Shown one piece after another: positions 43,275-52,794 of a stretch of DNA of 64,000 nucleotides. Source of the DNA: an uncultured Eubacteriales bacterium (GTDB lineage Bacteria; Bacillota; Clostridia; Peptostreptococcales; Anaerovoracaceae); contig CACYLW010000017.1 of assembly GCA_902775345.1 (NCBI GenBank), positions 1 through 64,000 on the forward strand, given 5' to 3'. Position 1 is the first letter of the stretch; every line of letters begins with the position of its first letter. A program made the position numbers and the translations under genes. Below the pieces are notes generated by a model. It was not told the DNA's origin and ran no database searches. It saw only the letters and a list, made by a program, of their open reading frames with translations.

Positions 43275-44846
43275 ATGGAGCGATTTATCAAAAGACTGAT
43301 GTCCCTGATGATCATTTGCACAATGACTTTTGTATCACTTGGGATCACTGCTTTTACCGGACCGGCATATGCTGCATCAAAGCCGGTGCTTTCCAGGAAG
43401 GCGATAACGGTCAAGAAAGGCAGCTGCACAACGATAACACTGAAAAATGCCAGGAAAAAAGTGGTCTGGAAGAGCAGCAACAGCAGGCTTGTCAAGATAA
43501 TCAAGACAAAGGGCAAGTACCGCAGTACTGTAAAGATCAAGGGACTTAAAAAGGGCACTGCGTATATTACTGCAAAGCTCGGAAAGAAGTCATATAAGTG
43601 CAAGGTCACCGTTAAGTATACAAAGCCAAAGCCTGATCCGGAACCGGAGGAGAAGATAGAGGTACTTCCTCTGAGTGAATCTTCTCAGGATCTGTCGGCA
43701 AATTATACGCGGAACCCTGCAGGGAACAGTGCAGTTGACGAGGCGTTCTGCGACGAAGCCGCAGATTTTTCCTTTGATCTTTTTAAAAGAGTATCTGCAG
43801 TTGAGTCGGAAGCAGGCAAAAGTGACAGCGTTCTGATTTCACCTGATTCTGTTCAGACGGCTCTGGCAATGCTTGAACTCGGAGCATCAGGGGAAACACT
43901 CGAAGAGATGGAAGATGTGCTGGGAGGTGGTATTGACCGCGAAGCGTTCTGCAGCTACCTTGCCGGCATGAATGACAGGCTTGAAAGTTCGAACAGTATT
44001 ATATTTCAGCAGTCAAATTCCATATGGGCAAGGAAAGACCAGATGAGTGTTCTGGACAGCTTCCTTCAGCAGAACAAAGACTACTTTGATGCTGAATTTT
44101 ACGTTGCGCCTTTTGATGGCGAGACCGTGTCTGACATGAACAACTGGGTCTATAACAATACACGCAATATGATCCGCAAGGTTATAGACGAGCTGCGTGA
44201 TGAGCTCCTGATCCTGATCAACACTACGGTTTTCGAAGGCAAGTGGGTTGTCCCATTCGAAAACGTAAAAGACGGAACATTTACTAATGCCGCAGGTGCC
44301 GGAGAGAATGCATCCATGCTTTGCGAGCGTGGATCCTGCGTTTACTTCACACTGAATGGTGCCAATTGCTTCGAACGCAATTATGAAGGCGGGGAGATAG
44401 CGTTTGTCGGAATGCTTCCGCCTGAGGATGTGACTGTCGATGATTTTGTTCAGAGCCTGAACGGGAGCGATTTCAGATCTGCACGGAATAACAGTAAGTG
44501 GGAGTATGTGGATCTGACCATGCCTGAATTCAAATACGATTACGGCATGGACCTCGAAACCGTTCTGCAGGATATGGGCATGAAGAAAGCCTTCTCAACA
44601 ATGGCAGATTTCTCATCCATGGGAGAGCCGTCTGTCATGGTAGACAGAGTTATTCATAAGACGCATATCGAACTTGACAGGAACGGTACAAAGGCAGCTG
44701 CAGCCACTGCAGTGACCACCAAGGAAAGCAGCGCGTATATGGAGTCGCCGATAGAGATCAGGATGGACAGACCTTTTGTCTACGCGCTGGTAGATACCGC
44801 TACAGGCATACCTCTTTTCATCGGTACTGTCAAAACGCTGAATTAG
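43275..44846 (+). CDS. Secreted serpin with N-terminal Big-like domain
   Basis: A 523-residue exported protein. It opens with a signal peptide (FIKRLMSLMIICTMTFVSLG, cleavage probably after AYA-A), then a bacterial Ig-like domain of the Big_2 type (residues about 35-120), then a complete serpin (about 155-523; VLISPDSVQTALAMLELGASG, NTTVFEGKW). The reactive loop hinge NGTKAAAATAV is typical of inhibitory serpins, and RPFVYALVDTATGIPLFIG closes the fold. It probably inhibits host or microbial serine or cysteine proteases outside the cell. The ATG at 43275 is spaced 9 bases from GAGGG. Confidence 0.9.
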   Translation: MERFIKRLMSLMIICTMTFVSLGITAFTGPAYAASKPVLSRKAITVKKGSCTTITLKNARKKVVWKSSNSRLVKIIKTKGKYRSTVKIKGLKKGTAYITAKLGKKSYKCKVTVKYTKPKPDPEPEEKIEVLPLSESSQDLSANYTRNPAGNSAVDEAFCDEAADFSFDLFKRVSAVESEAGKSDSVLISPDSVQTALAMLELGASGETLEEMEDVLGGGIDREAFCSYLAGMNDRLESSNSIIFQQSNSIWARKDQMSVLDSFLQQNKDYFDAEFYVAPFDGETVSDMNNWVYNNTRNMIRKVIDELRDELLILINTTVFEGKWVVPFENVKDGTFTNAAGAGENASMLCERGSCVYFTLNGANCFERNYEGGEIAFVGMLPPEDVTVDDFVQSLNGSDFRSARNNSKWEYVDLTMPEFKYDYGMDLETVLQDMGMKKAFSTMADFSSMGEPSVMVDRVIHKTHIELDRNGTKAAAATAVTTKESSAYMESPIEIRMDRPFVYALVDTATGIPLFIGTVKTLN

Positions 44847-44856
44847 CATACAGGAT

Positions 44857-44883
44857 CCGGGCCTCGGGTGAGGCCCGGTTTTT
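44857..44883 (+). terminator. Terminator of the serpin gene
   Basis: CCGGGCCTC-GGGT-GAGGCCCGG followed by TTTTT, 10 bases after the serpin stop. Confidence 0.93.
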
Positions 44884-44909
44884 ATGTCTACAAACAGTGA
44901 CCGTATAGA

Positions 44910-45854
44910 TCAGCACACAGTACCTGCGCAGGCAGGGACCACGCCTCCAAAGCTGACACGCTGCAGCTTGCCTGCTCTGCATACGAACAGGTCATCCGCA
45001 AGGATCTCGCTGTCCTTAACAACTGAGCGGTTTGCTGAACGTACCAGATCTGTCAGTTGCTGAGGATCCTGATCTTCATCTGCCATTATTATCAGCTCAT
45101 GGACGGAAGAAGGCAGTACGTAAAAGTCACCGTCAAGCAGTTCATGTATACGATCGATCACACCCGGATAAAACAGGACGCCGGCACCCCAGTAAAAACT
45201 GGAATTGGTGAGAACATATCCCGGGCCAGTTCCCGCCGGCGCCCTTACGGCCGGCCCTTCGAGCAGATTTTCGCAATCCTCAGGCCGGCTGCATACCGAA
45301 TCGGCCAGATCATGAAGAACAGCCGGGTACTTGCTAATCGTACTTTCCATTGCCTTATCAAAAAGCTCCTCCCTTGACATGCCGGTCTCCTTAAGCAGAG
45401 TGTCAGTGAATACTGCTCCATATTCGCCGCCGTCGATTTCCGCTATGAATACGAGACCGCAGCCTACATCCAGGGCGGGTTTGTCTTTCAGATATTCCTT
45501 ATTACGGTTTTTATAAAGCAGACGCACCCTGTAATTGACGGGATCCGCCAATCTCTCAAAAGACTCTGCTGAAAGCATGTTCGCCATGCCCAGACTGCGG
45601 ACAACGGTTTCAACAGCCTGATGCGAAAGATCCGGGATCGAGCTTCCCGCTTTATAAGCCTTATAAAAATCCTCAACGTACAGAGTCGGAGCGCAGTTCA
45701 GGCCTTCTTTCCTGAAAAGCATGCCGTTCAGCATTCCGCGCTGCGCCTTGTTTACCTTACGTTCCTCTATTACCATATCGCCAGGGCCGGACTCACAGAG
45801 TTGGTCGCGGCATAGTGATACGAATTCCTTTTTGAATCTCAACAGATCCAGCAT
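44910..45854 (-). CDS. DUF5688 family protein
   Basis: A 314-residue soluble protein matching the DUF5688 pattern: a DVGCGLVFIAEIDGGEYGA-type strand, VLTNSSFYWGAGVLFYPGVIDRIHELL, and the signature DFYVLPSSVHELIIM near residue 250. The family is common in Lachnospiraceae-like genomes and often close to plasmid or element genes, and its function is unknown. It is convergent with the serpin gene and divergent from the BMP-like gene. An AAAGGAGCAAAAAAATG context gives a clear start. Confidence 0.85.
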   Translation of the reverse strand: MLDLLRFKKEFVSLCRDQLCESGPGDMVIEERKVNKAQRGMLNGMLFRKEGLNCAPTLYVEDFYKAYKAGSSIPDLSHQAVETVVRSLGMANMLSAESFERLADPVNYRVRLLYKNRNKEYLKDKPALDVGCGLVFIAEIDGGEYGAVFTDTLLKETGMSREELFDKAMESTISKYPAVLHDLADSVCSRPEDCENLLEGPAVRAPAGTGPGYVLTNSSFYWGAGVLFYPGVIDRIHELLDGDFYVLPSSVHELIIMADEDQDPQQLTDLVRSANRSVVKDSEILADDLFVCRAGKLQRVSFGGVVPACAGTVC

Positions 45855-45887
45855 TTTTTTGCTCCTTTCGTTTTAAAAATGAACGGA

Positions 45888-46066
45888 TATAAGTGGATAC
45901 GGCAGCCCCGACTCCACAGACGGCACAGGGCTGCCTTCAGGGGGAAAGCCAACTATTATGAAAAGAGTTGTGCTGTGGGCTTACTTTAGGCTTTAACGGC
46001 ACAGGCTGTCAAATTGCGGAAAAGAACAGGCCAAGGCCTCTGATTGCAAGGGCCAGAGGCTTTTTT
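45888..46066 (+). ncRNA. Candidate small RNA or attenuated leader
   Basis: Three stems in a row: GGCAGCCC/GGGCTGCC (45901-45935), a stem CAACT/AGTTG inside GCC/GGC (about 45948-45985), and GCCTCTG/CAGAGGC followed by TTTTTT (46036-46066). The terminator points along the plus strand, 175 bases before the BMP-like gene. No protein frame is credible here. It could be a 180-base RNA or a leader regulating the downstream gene. It does not match riboswitch consensus sequences I know. Confidence 0.45.
46036..46066 (+). terminator. Terminator inside the divergent intergenic region
   Basis: GCCTCTG pairs with CAGAGGC around an 11-base loop and is followed by six T. There is no plus-strand gene to its left, so it ends a non-coding transcript or acts as an attenuator. 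Confidence 0.75.
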
Positions 46067-46239
46067 CGAACAGCTTCCGTGGAACCACTGCTGAAATGAG
46101 TGCAGAAAATGCTGAAAAAAGGCGCCTCAGGGCCGCGCTTGAAGATACAGACTTTTGTTTGTAAAATAGGTTACATAAAAAAACTGTACAGACCGCAAAA
46201 AAGCGCGGCCGCAGTATCTGCAAAGAAGGAGATCTTTTC

Positions 46240-48261
46240 ATGATCGATGAATATATAAAAGCTTTAAAAACCGGAGAAAAAGAGTACAAGTCCAGACTCG
46301 CGGCAGGGGAATACCCGTATCTGCCGGCGCTCGATGACATATGCCCCGATCACGATACCCTGACTCAGAGGAGCATCGGAATGCTGGAGATACCGGTCGA
46401 TCTGATAGCGGGCACAAAGACCAGGGCCAGACAGAATTCATTCGCCCCGGACTTCATGCCTCTGCTGGATCCGGATACCGAGTTTGCGGGGAAATGGAGC
46501 AATCTTTACCGCGCTCAGCTTGAAGAAGGATTCAACAGCCCGGTCAAAGCCTATGAATACCTGCACAAATTCTATGTGCAGGAGGGAAACAAGCGCGTTT
46601 CGGTAAGCAGATTCCTCGAGATGCCTACTATCATGGCCGATGTCATCAGGATAATACCGTCGGTTCAGGTGCTTAAGGAAAACCCTGTATATGCGGAATT
46701 CCTTGATTTCTTCAGAGTTGCCCCAATCTATGACATAGTATGTGAAGAGCCGGGCGCATACACAGAGATCGCAGAACTGCTGGGCAGAAGCATCGAAGCC
46801 GGGACAGAGCCGTGGCCGGAAGAATTAGTTACAGAGCTGAAATCGGCCTACTGGAGATTCTGCAAGGTGATCAGAACTCTTCAGGGAAAGGTGCCTGCAA
46901 TGCCGCTCGGAGACGCGTTCCTGGTATATCTCAGGATCTTCAGGGGAGACGCCCTTAACGGACAGCCTGACAAGGAAGTCGAAAAGAGGCTGAAGCGCAT
47001 ACGCTATGAGCTGCGTACCGCACATAACAAGGACAAGGTATCGCTGGTCGAGTCGTCTGATGAAGCAGTGAATGCCGGCGGTCTGATCACAAAGGCTGAG
47101 AAGCTTGTGGCCGGGCCGGACTCATTGCTGGGCAAGGTGATTCCGACAGTGACCTATACCAAGAAAAACCCGCTTAAGGCAGCTTTCATATATGACAAGA
47201 AGCCGGATGCGTCAAACTGGTTCTATGATCACGAGGAAGGCCGGCTCTATCTCGAGAGAGTATATGACGGTCTGGTGCAGACCCGGGAATATGTGGCTGA
47301 AGGGTCAGAGGCCTTTGATGCTGCTGCCGATTCTGCAGTTAGCTGGGGCGCTGATGTAGTTTTTACTCCGTCCCTGAGGCAGATGAACGATGCCCTGCGC
47401 GCGTCTATCAAATACAGCGATGTAAAGTTCCTCAACTGCTCTGTCAATCTGGCGCATCAGTCCGTGCGCACCTATTACGCAAAACTCTATGAGGCAAAGT
47501 TCCTTGCGGGACTGGTGGCAGGAGCCGCGGCAGCGGCGGACGGTTCACATGTCATCGGTTACTGCTCGGGCATGCCTGTGTACGGTACAATAGCGTGCAT
47601 CAACGCGTTTGCCATTGGTGCCGCGATGGCTGACCCGGAAGCAAAGATACACCTCGACTGGTCGGCGAAGCAGGATGCCAACTGGTGGTGGGACATGGTC
47701 AATTCCGGCATACATGTCCTTTCAGCCGTCGACTCACTGCATAACACAGACGGGAGCGCTGCCCACGGAGTATGTCGCGTCGAAAGATGTGAGCCCGGCA
47801 AGGGTAATGATCTTTCCGGAACTTGCCTGATCACGAACCTTGCTGCACCGGTATACAGGTGGGGCAAGCTCTACGAGATCATCGTCAGAACGATACTTGA
47901 CGGCACATACAGCTCAAGCGCGGTAGACAAAAAGGACAAGGCCACGAACTACTGGTGGGGGATGATGTCGGGTGTCGTGGACATCGAAATGTCAGACGCG
48001 ATCTCTCCGTATACAAAGGAACTTGTGAAAATACTGAGGCGCGACATCATCAACGGAAGCTTCAATCCGTTTGACGGAGATCTGGTCAGCCAGGAAGGCG
48101 TGGTGAGACGCGCGGATGAAAAGCCGCTCACAAGCATGGACGTCATCACGATGGACTGGCTGAATGAAAACGTAGAAGGGGAGATCCCTAAGATCGACGC
48201 GCTGATCGATGAAGCCAGGGCAGCTGTCAAATTCAGCGGGGTTGAAAAATCAAAGAAATGA
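46240..48261 (+). CDS. BMP family protein without signal peptide
   Basis: A 673-residue protein in two parts. Residues about 1-310 are a helical domain with KFYVQEGNKRVSVSRFLEMP, an EGNKR motif reminiscent of ParB/Srx-like folds. Residues about 320-640 are a BMP (basic membrane protein) type ligand-binding domain (LKAAFIYDKKPDASNWFYDHEEG, EAKFLAGLVAGAAAAA, SGMPVYGTIACINAFAIGA). BMP domains usually bind purine nucleosides in transport. Here there is no signal peptide, lipobox or transporter nearby, so the protein is probably cytosolic and senses a nucleoside. A metallophosphoesterase gene overlaps its end by 4 bases. Confidence 0.8.
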   Translation: MIDEYIKALKTGEKEYKSRLAAGEYPYLPALDDICPDHDTLTQRSIGMLEIPVDLIAGTKTRARQNSFAPDFMPLLDPDTEFAGKWSNLYRAQLEEGFNSPVKAYEYLHKFYVQEGNKRVSVSRFLEMPTIMADVIRIIPSVQVLKENPVYAEFLDFFRVAPIYDIVCEEPGAYTEIAELLGRSIEAGTEPWPEELVTELKSAYWRFCKVIRTLQGKVPAMPLGDAFLVYLRIFRGDALNGQPDKEVEKRLKRIRYELRTAHNKDKVSLVESSDEAVNAGGLITKAEKLVAGPDSLLGKVIPTVTYTKKNPLKAAFIYDKKPDASNWFYDHEEGRLYLERVYDGLVQTREYVAEGSEAFDAAADSAVSWGADVVFTPSLRQMNDALRASIKYSDVKFLNCSVNLAHQSVRTYYAKLYEAKFLAGLVAGAAAAADGSHVIGYCSGMPVYGTIACINAFAIGAAMADPEAKIHLDWSAKQDANWWWDMVNSGIHVLSAVDSLHNTDGSAAHGVCRVERCEPGKGNDLSGTCLITNLAAPVYRWGKLYEIIVRTILDGTYSSSAVDKKDKATNYWWGMMSGVVDIEMSDAISPYTKELVKILRRDIINGSFNPFDGDLVSQEGVVRRADEKPLTSMDVITMDWLNENVEGEIPKIDALIDEARAAVKFSGVEKSKK

Positions 48262-48971
48262 AGATACTGCTGATTTCAGATACTGAAGAACGTTCGCTTT
48301 GGGACAACTGGACTGACGCGACCGCAAAAAGGCTGTCGGATGTCGGTCTTGTGCTGTCTGCCGGAGATCTTGATCCAAATTATCTTGAGTTTCTGGTAAC
48401 GATGCTGAATGTACCGCTCGTGTATGTGCGCGGCAATCATGACGGCCGTTATGATGAGGAGGCTCCGGAGGGGTGTGAAGACGCTGACGGCAGGGTCATC
48501 GAAGTGATGTGTGGAGAGAAGCATTCGAGGCAGAAGATACGGATCCTCGGACTGGGCGGGTCGATGAGGTATAATGATCATTTGCCCGACATGTATACCG
48601 AAGACGAGATGAGACGCCGCGTCAGAAAGGCGGAAGCGGATATCCGGAAGCACAGACTGACAGCGGGTGCGCTCAGGAGCCTGAAAGCTTTCATGCATGG
48701 CGGCGAAGATAAGGACATAGCTGGCAGCAGCCGGCCATTCGATATCCTCCTCACTCATGCACCGGCACGTGGATACGGAGACATGGAAGATCTGCCGCAC
48801 ATGGGGTTTGAATGCTTCAATGATCTTCTCAATAAATACAGCCCGCAGCTTCATTGCTACGGGCATGTTCACAAGGAGTATGGAGCCTGCGAGAGGCAGC
48901 TTCAGCATCCGTCCGGTACGCTGCTGATAAACTGCAGCGGACATCAGATCATCGATTACGGGATGCCTTGA
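48258..48971 (+). CDS. Metallophosphoesterase
   Basis: A 237-residue calcineurin-like phosphoesterase. Metal-binding motifs are present: LISDTE (in place of D-x-H at the first motif), [26 protein letters not shown] and [10 protein letters not shown]. The missing His in the first motif is an oddity. The start overlaps the preceding BMP-like gene by four bases, so the two are co-translated and likely act together. The substrate is unknown. It overlaps the 3' end of smpB on the other strand by 23 bases. Confidence 0.85.
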   Translation: MKILLISDTEERSLWDNWTDATAKRLSDVGLVLSAGDLDPNYLEFLVTMLNVPLVYVRGNHDGRYDEEAPEGCEDADGRVIEVMCGEKHSRQKIRILGLGGSMRYNDHLPDMYTEDEMRRRVRKAEADIRKHRLTAGALRSLKAFMHGGEDKDIAGSSRPFDILLTHAPARGYGDMEDLPHMGFECFNDLLNKYSPQLHCYGHVHKEYGACERQLQHPSGTLLINCSGHQIIDYGMP

Positions 48972-49425
48972 TGGCTTTATCCATCTTGCGTTCGGCATCA
49001 CGCTTGGCCTGGGCTTCGCGCTTGTCATAGTTTTTCTTTCCCCGCGCCAGCCCGAGCTCTATCTTGCATCTTCCGTTCTCATCAAGATAAACAGACAGTG
49101 GTATCAGGGTCAGGCCCTGCTGCGTTTTGACTATGCCGTACAGTTTGTTTATCTCTTTTTTATGCATCAGAAGAGTGCGGACCCTGAGCGGATCCACGTT
49201 ATAGCGGTTGCCCTGTTCATAAGGAGCGATGTGCATGCCCGTCAGAACGAGTTCGCCTTTGCTCGTGATCTTGGCGTAACTCTCCTTGATGCTGCACGAA
49301 CCCTTGCGGATCGATTTGATCTCGGTCCCTGTCAGGACGATGCCCGCCTCAAAACGGTCCTCGATGATATAATCGTGGAACGCTTTCTTGTTATTCGCGA
49401 CTGTCTTGCGTGAACGTTTTGCCAA
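48949..49425 (-). CDS. smpB: SsrA-binding protein SmpB
   Basis: A 158-residue protein, full length for SmpB: a beta-barrel ([34 protein letters not shown]) and the basic C-terminal tail ([20 protein letters not shown]). It binds tmRNA and brings it to stalled ribosomes. The tmRNA gene lies 3.4 kb away at 52795, so the trans-translation pair is in one neighbourhood. A signal peptidase gene precedes it on the same strand by 16 bases. Confidence 0.97.
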   Translation of the reverse strand: MAKRSRKTVANNKKAFHDYIIEDRFEAGIVLTGTEIKSIRKGSCSIKESYAKITSKGELVLTGMHIAPYEQGNRYNVDPLRVRTLLMHKKEINKLYGIVKTQQGLTLIPLSVYLDENGRCKIELGLARGKKNYDKREAQAKRDAERKMDKAIKASRNR

Positions 49426-49441
49426 TTTACTTATTCTGCCT

Positions 49442-50104
49442 TTAGAATTTTCTGATCCTGTTGAACGGGTAGAGTCTCACTACGACTTTTCCCTTTATGG
49501 CTTCCGCCGGAACGACACCGACTTCATTGCGTCTTGAGTCTACACTGCCTGCGCGGTTGTCTCCCATGCAGAAATACGTACCGTCAGGTACTGTGTAAGT
49601 CTCGCCCTCGAGAGGGATCTCGAACGCAGGGGTATAGCCGTCCTTGAGGTAGTCCTCCTTATAGACCTCACCGTTTATGTACAGCTGATCGTCCTTGATC
49701 ATTATTTCGTCGCCCGGGAGGCCGATGGCGCGCTTGATGAGAAGCTTGTTCTTACCGGTTTCTTCATTTACCAGGTCGCTCTGGAAAATGATGATGTCAC
49801 CGCGTTCAGGTCCGTGTTTTTTATACGCCTGCCTGTACATGATCATGTAATCATTTTCGCGGAGAGTGTCTTCCATCGAACTTTGCTTAACGATCGTAGG
49901 CCTGATGAAATACAGTACCGCTGCCGCCAGACAGACGGCGATCAGGATATCCACAAGCAGACTTTTAAAAAAGTTTCCTGCCTTCTGACCGGCTGTCGGC
50001 TTTTCATAGCGTTCACCCTGCGGCACACCGTTCCAGAAATCCTCGCGGTCTTCCTGCTTCATTGTTGTTTTCAAATCACTGGTTTTATATCTGTCAGATC
50101 TCAT
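49442..50104 (-). CDS. lepB: Signal peptidase I
   Basis: A 220-residue type I signal peptidase. A cytoplasmic N-terminus of about 45 residues is followed by one membrane helix ([19 protein letters not shown]), the catalytic Ser76 in SSMEDTL and the catalytic Lys124 in [14 protein letters not shown]. The [11 protein letters not shown] box closes the domain. It cleaves signal peptides at the outer face of the membrane, including presumably that of the serpin. Its start overlaps the end of the pseudouridine synthase gene by 11 bases. Confidence 0.95.
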   Translation of the reverse strand: MRSDRYKTSDLKTTMKQEDREDFWNGVPQGERYEKPTAGQKAGNFFKSLLVDILIAVCLAAAVLYFIRPTIVKQSSMEDTLRENDYMIMYRQAYKKHGPERGDIIIFQSDLVNEETGKNKLLIKRAIGLPGDEIMIKDDQLYINGEVYKEDYLKDGYTPAFEIPLEGETYTVPDGTYFCMGDNRAGSVDSRRNEVGVVPAEAIKGKVVVRLYPFNRIRKF

Positions 50105-51119
50105 TTCTACTTCCTTTTATTATCTCGTTGAATCTTGCAGGGACCGGCGCTTCGAAAGTTTTGCCGCCCAGATATCCGAGGACTTCCGATCCTGAAACAG
50201 CCCCGGAGAACTCTATCCTGCATGCGTGAAGAAGCTGTGTCGAAAGGCCGAAGCGCTCGCGCATGTATCTGTTGATCTCAGCAGACCTGCGGTCTGCATA
50301 TTTACTGTCGCCTATCAGCGGGTGTCCGGTGCTTGCGAGGTGTGCTCTTATCTGATGAGACCTTCCGGTAACCAGTTCGATTTCACAAAGGGTCGCCTTG
50401 AGTCCGCTTCCGAAACTCAGCACCCTGAGAGGGCGGACGATGGTCTCGACTGCCTTGCCGCCGTCTCCGTCAAGGATCTTCACCTTATTGACCGCTTCGT
50501 CTTTTATAAGGGATCCGCCAAGTTGCAGCTCTTCTTTCATGACACCACAGGCGATGGTCAGGTAATATTTGCGGATCTCGTCTTCCCTGATCATGCGCGA
50601 CAGTTCACGCATTGACGCGGAAGTCTTGCCGAACAGGACCATGCCTGTCGTATTGCGGTCGAGCCTGTTCACCGGAGCCGGGACAAAGACCTTTTCACTG
50701 CGCGGATCGTAGACACCTGCCGCGATAAGATAATCCTTTACCTGATTGGCGAGGTGGTCCTTCTTCTCGTGCGAATCGCCCTGGGTCAGCAGGCCAAAAG
50801 GCTTGTCAGCGATCAGGATCTCGTCATCCTCATAAACGATCTTAAAATTCCGCTTTGCTTTCGGAGCGTTCTTTCCGGATCCCGCGCCAAATCCACCCTT
50901 GCCGCGCGAGAGCTTCTCAAAAGCCTCATCTGACAGATAGAGCGTCAGGACTTCACCTTCATTCAGAATATATGACTCGCTCCTGCGCCTGGCATCGACT
51001 TTGACGTCTTTGCGGATGATCCTGTAGATCTCGCTGAGGGAAGCTCCCGGAAGGTACTTTCTCAGGAACCTGTCGAGCCTGCGACCGGCGTCATTTGCCG
51101 TGATAGGGATTTCTCTCAT
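50094..51119 (-). CDS. RluA family pseudouridine synthase
   Basis: A 341-residue enzyme of the RluC/RluD group. An S4-like RNA-binding domain (residues 1-65) precedes the catalytic domain with VNRLDRNTTGMVLFGKT, where Asp154 is the nucleophile; the classical H-R-L-D has Asn in place of His. It converts uridines in ribosomal RNA to pseudouridine. The Met at 51119 is chosen; an upstream frame of 22 codons has no ribosome site. It is first in a run with lepB and smpB. Confidence 0.92.
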   Translation of the reverse strand: MREIPITANDAGRRLDRFLRKYLPGASLSEIYRIIRKDVKVDARRRSESYILNEGEVLTLYLSDEAFEKLSRGKGGFGAGSGKNAPKAKRNFKIVYEDDEILIADKPFGLLTQGDSHEKKDHLANQVKDYLIAAGVYDPRSEKVFVPAPVNRLDRNTTGMVLFGKTSASMRELSRMIREDEIRKYYLTIACGVMKEELQLGGSLIKDEAVNKVKILDGDGGKAVETIVRPLRVLSFGSGLKATLCEIELVTGRSHQIRAHLASTGHPLIGDSKYADRRSAEINRYMRERFGLSTQLLHACRIEFSGAVSGSEVLGYLGGKTFEAPVPARFNEIIKGSRNEI

Positions 51120-51274
51120 AACAGCACTTATTCTACCACGAGGAAGCCTCTTCCTCAACCAAGATACATTGCAAATGCAGGTCACTGCAAGTATACTTAA
51201 TAAGGAAAAATAAAACGCATCGCGCGAAAGCGACCGTAGTGATGACGCCGTAAGGGGCGGAAAAGGAGAGCGAT

Positions 51275-52714
51275 ATGCTTAACGATTATAATCTCACCAT
51301 GCTGACGGATTTCTATGAGATCACGATGGCAAACGGATATTTCAACTCAGACATAAAAGATGCAGAGGCATGCTTTGACGTGTTCTTCAGGCGTGTTCCT
51401 GACGGCGGCGGTTTTGCCATCATGGCAGGACTCGAGCAGATCATCGCTTACATGAAGCGCCTCAGCTTCACCGAGGAAGACACGGATTACCTCAGAAGCA
51501 AGAACTGCTTCAGCGAAGAATTCCTCGACTTCCTCAGGGACTTCAAGTTCAAGTGTGATGTATGGGCAGTGCCTGAAGGATATCCTATATTCCCGCATGA
51601 ACCTGTCATGATAGTCAAGGGACCGCTGATCCAGGCTCAGTTTGTAGAGACATTCATTCTGATGCAGTTCAACCATCAGAGCCTGGTAGCTACCAAGTCC
51701 AACCGTATCGTAAGATCGGCGCAGGGCAGACCGGTCATGGAGTTCGGTACAAGGCGCGCGCATGGAGCTGACGCTGCGGTCTACGGCGCAAGAGCATCCT
51801 ATATCGCAGGCTGTGTTGGTACAGCATGCACCATCGCCGACCGCAACCATCACGTTCCGGCCCTCGGCACAATGGCGCACAGCTGGGTACAGAGCTTCGA
51901 CACCGAGTATGAAGCATTTTACAAATACACTGAACTTTATCCGCAGAACGCTACACTCCTGATAGATACATATAACGTGCTCAAATCGGGACTTCCGAAT
52001 GCCATCAAGGTGTTCAAGGAACTGAAACCTGAGAAGATGGGTGTCCGCATCGATTCTGGCGATATCACATACCTCACGAGAGAGTGCCGCAAGGTGCTCG
52101 ATGCAGAAGGCCTCACAGACTGCAAGATCGTCATCAGCAACTCCCTCGATGAGTACATCATCAGAGATGTCATTCTTGAAGGAGCAAAAATCGACTCCTT
52201 CGGCGTAGGCGAAAGACTCATCACGGCCAGATCTGAACCTGTATTCGGCGGAGTCTATAAACTGTCGGGCATCTGGAAGGACGGCAAGATGGTGCCTAAG
52301 ATGAAGATCTCCGAGAACGTTGAGAAGATCACAAACCCGGGATTCAAGAAGGTAGTGAGATTCTACGGAAACGATCATGGCAAGGCGCTCGCCGATGTCA
52401 TCATGCTGAGAGACGAGCCGATTCCTGACGGCAAGCCGTTCGAGATATTCGATCCGAATGCCGTATGGAAGCGCAAGGTGCTCTATGATTACACGGCTGT
52501 AGAACTCCTCGTTCCGATCTTTGAAAAGGGAGAACTGGTATACAAGGAGCCTGACATCGATGAGATCAAGGCAACATGCTACGAGCAGGTAGACAAACTC
52601 TGGGGCGAGGTCCTGAGATTTGAGAACCCGCAGACTTACTACGTCGACCTGAGCAAACCGCTCTGGAACCTCAAGCACGATCTGCTCAACAAATACGGCG
52701 CATCTAATCTCTAA
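51275..52714 (+). CDS. pncB: Nicotinate phosphoribosyltransferase
   Basis: A 479-residue enzyme of the long clostridial NAPRTase type. It shows MLTDFYEITMANGYF, MEFGTRRAHGADAAVYGARASYI (phosphate and PRPP binding), GTMAHSWVQSF with the catalytic His, and RIDSGDITYLTRE. It makes nicotinate mononucleotide from nicotinate and PRPP in the NAD salvage pathway. A GGAAAAGGAGAG site precedes the ATG. It is divergent from the RluA-type gene and precedes the tmRNA gene. Confidence 0.95.
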   Translation: MLNDYNLTMLTDFYEITMANGYFNSDIKDAEACFDVFFRRVPDGGGFAIMAGLEQIIAYMKRLSFTEEDTDYLRSKNCFSEEFLDFLRDFKFKCDVWAVPEGYPIFPHEPVMIVKGPLIQAQFVETFILMQFNHQSLVATKSNRIVRSAQGRPVMEFGTRRAHGADAAVYGARASYIAGCVGTACTIADRNHHVPALGTMAHSWVQSFDTEYEAFYKYTELYPQNATLLIDTYNVLKSGLPNAIKVFKELKPEKMGVRIDSGDITYLTRECRKVLDAEGLTDCKIVISNSLDEYIIRDVILEGAKIDSFGVGERLITARSEPVFGGVYKLSGIWKDGKMVPKMKISENVEKITNPGFKKVVRFYGNDHGKALADVIMLRDEPIPDGKPFEIFDPNAVWKRKVLYDYTAVELLVPIFEKGELVYKEPDIDEIKATCYEQVDKLWGEVLRFENPQTYYVDLSKPLWNLKHDLLNKYGASNL

Positions 52715-52726
52715 ACAGAGAGTTTA

Positions 52727-52754
52727 TTGACAAATACGCTTAATCGTATAAAAT
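52727..52754 (+). promoter_or_regulatory. Promoter of ssrA
   Basis: TTGACA (52727-52732) and TAAAAT (52749-52754) with a 16-base spacer, 12 bases after the pncB stop. Before the mature tmRNA 5' end there is a strong hairpin GGGCGGCAG/CTGCCGCCC (about 52759-52783). Confidence 0.7.
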
Positions 52755-52794
52755 AGTGGGGCGGCAGGGTGATCTGCCGCCCTGTAACACTTGT

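Larger units (their letters stand above)
45855..46239. other. Long divergent intergenic region
   Basis: About 385 bases between the DUF5688 gene and the BMP-like gene. It contains a hairpin series ending in a plus-strand terminator (46036-46066), listed as a candidate small RNA. From 46067 to 46239 I see only the ribosome site of the next gene (AAGGAGATC). The minus-strand open frame over 45993-46340 is a shadow of the BMP-like gene start. Confidence 0.55.

Noticed and set aside
45888-46066. 6S RNA, SRP RNA or a purine riboswitch
   Set aside because: The hairpin series lacks the long central-bubble hairpin of 6S RNA, the SRP tetraloop motifs and the purine riboswitch core; left as an unnamed candidate RNA.
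51347-52678. A 443-codon minus-strand frame opposite pncB
   Set aside because: pncB is unambiguous; the opposite frame is a codon-usage shadow.
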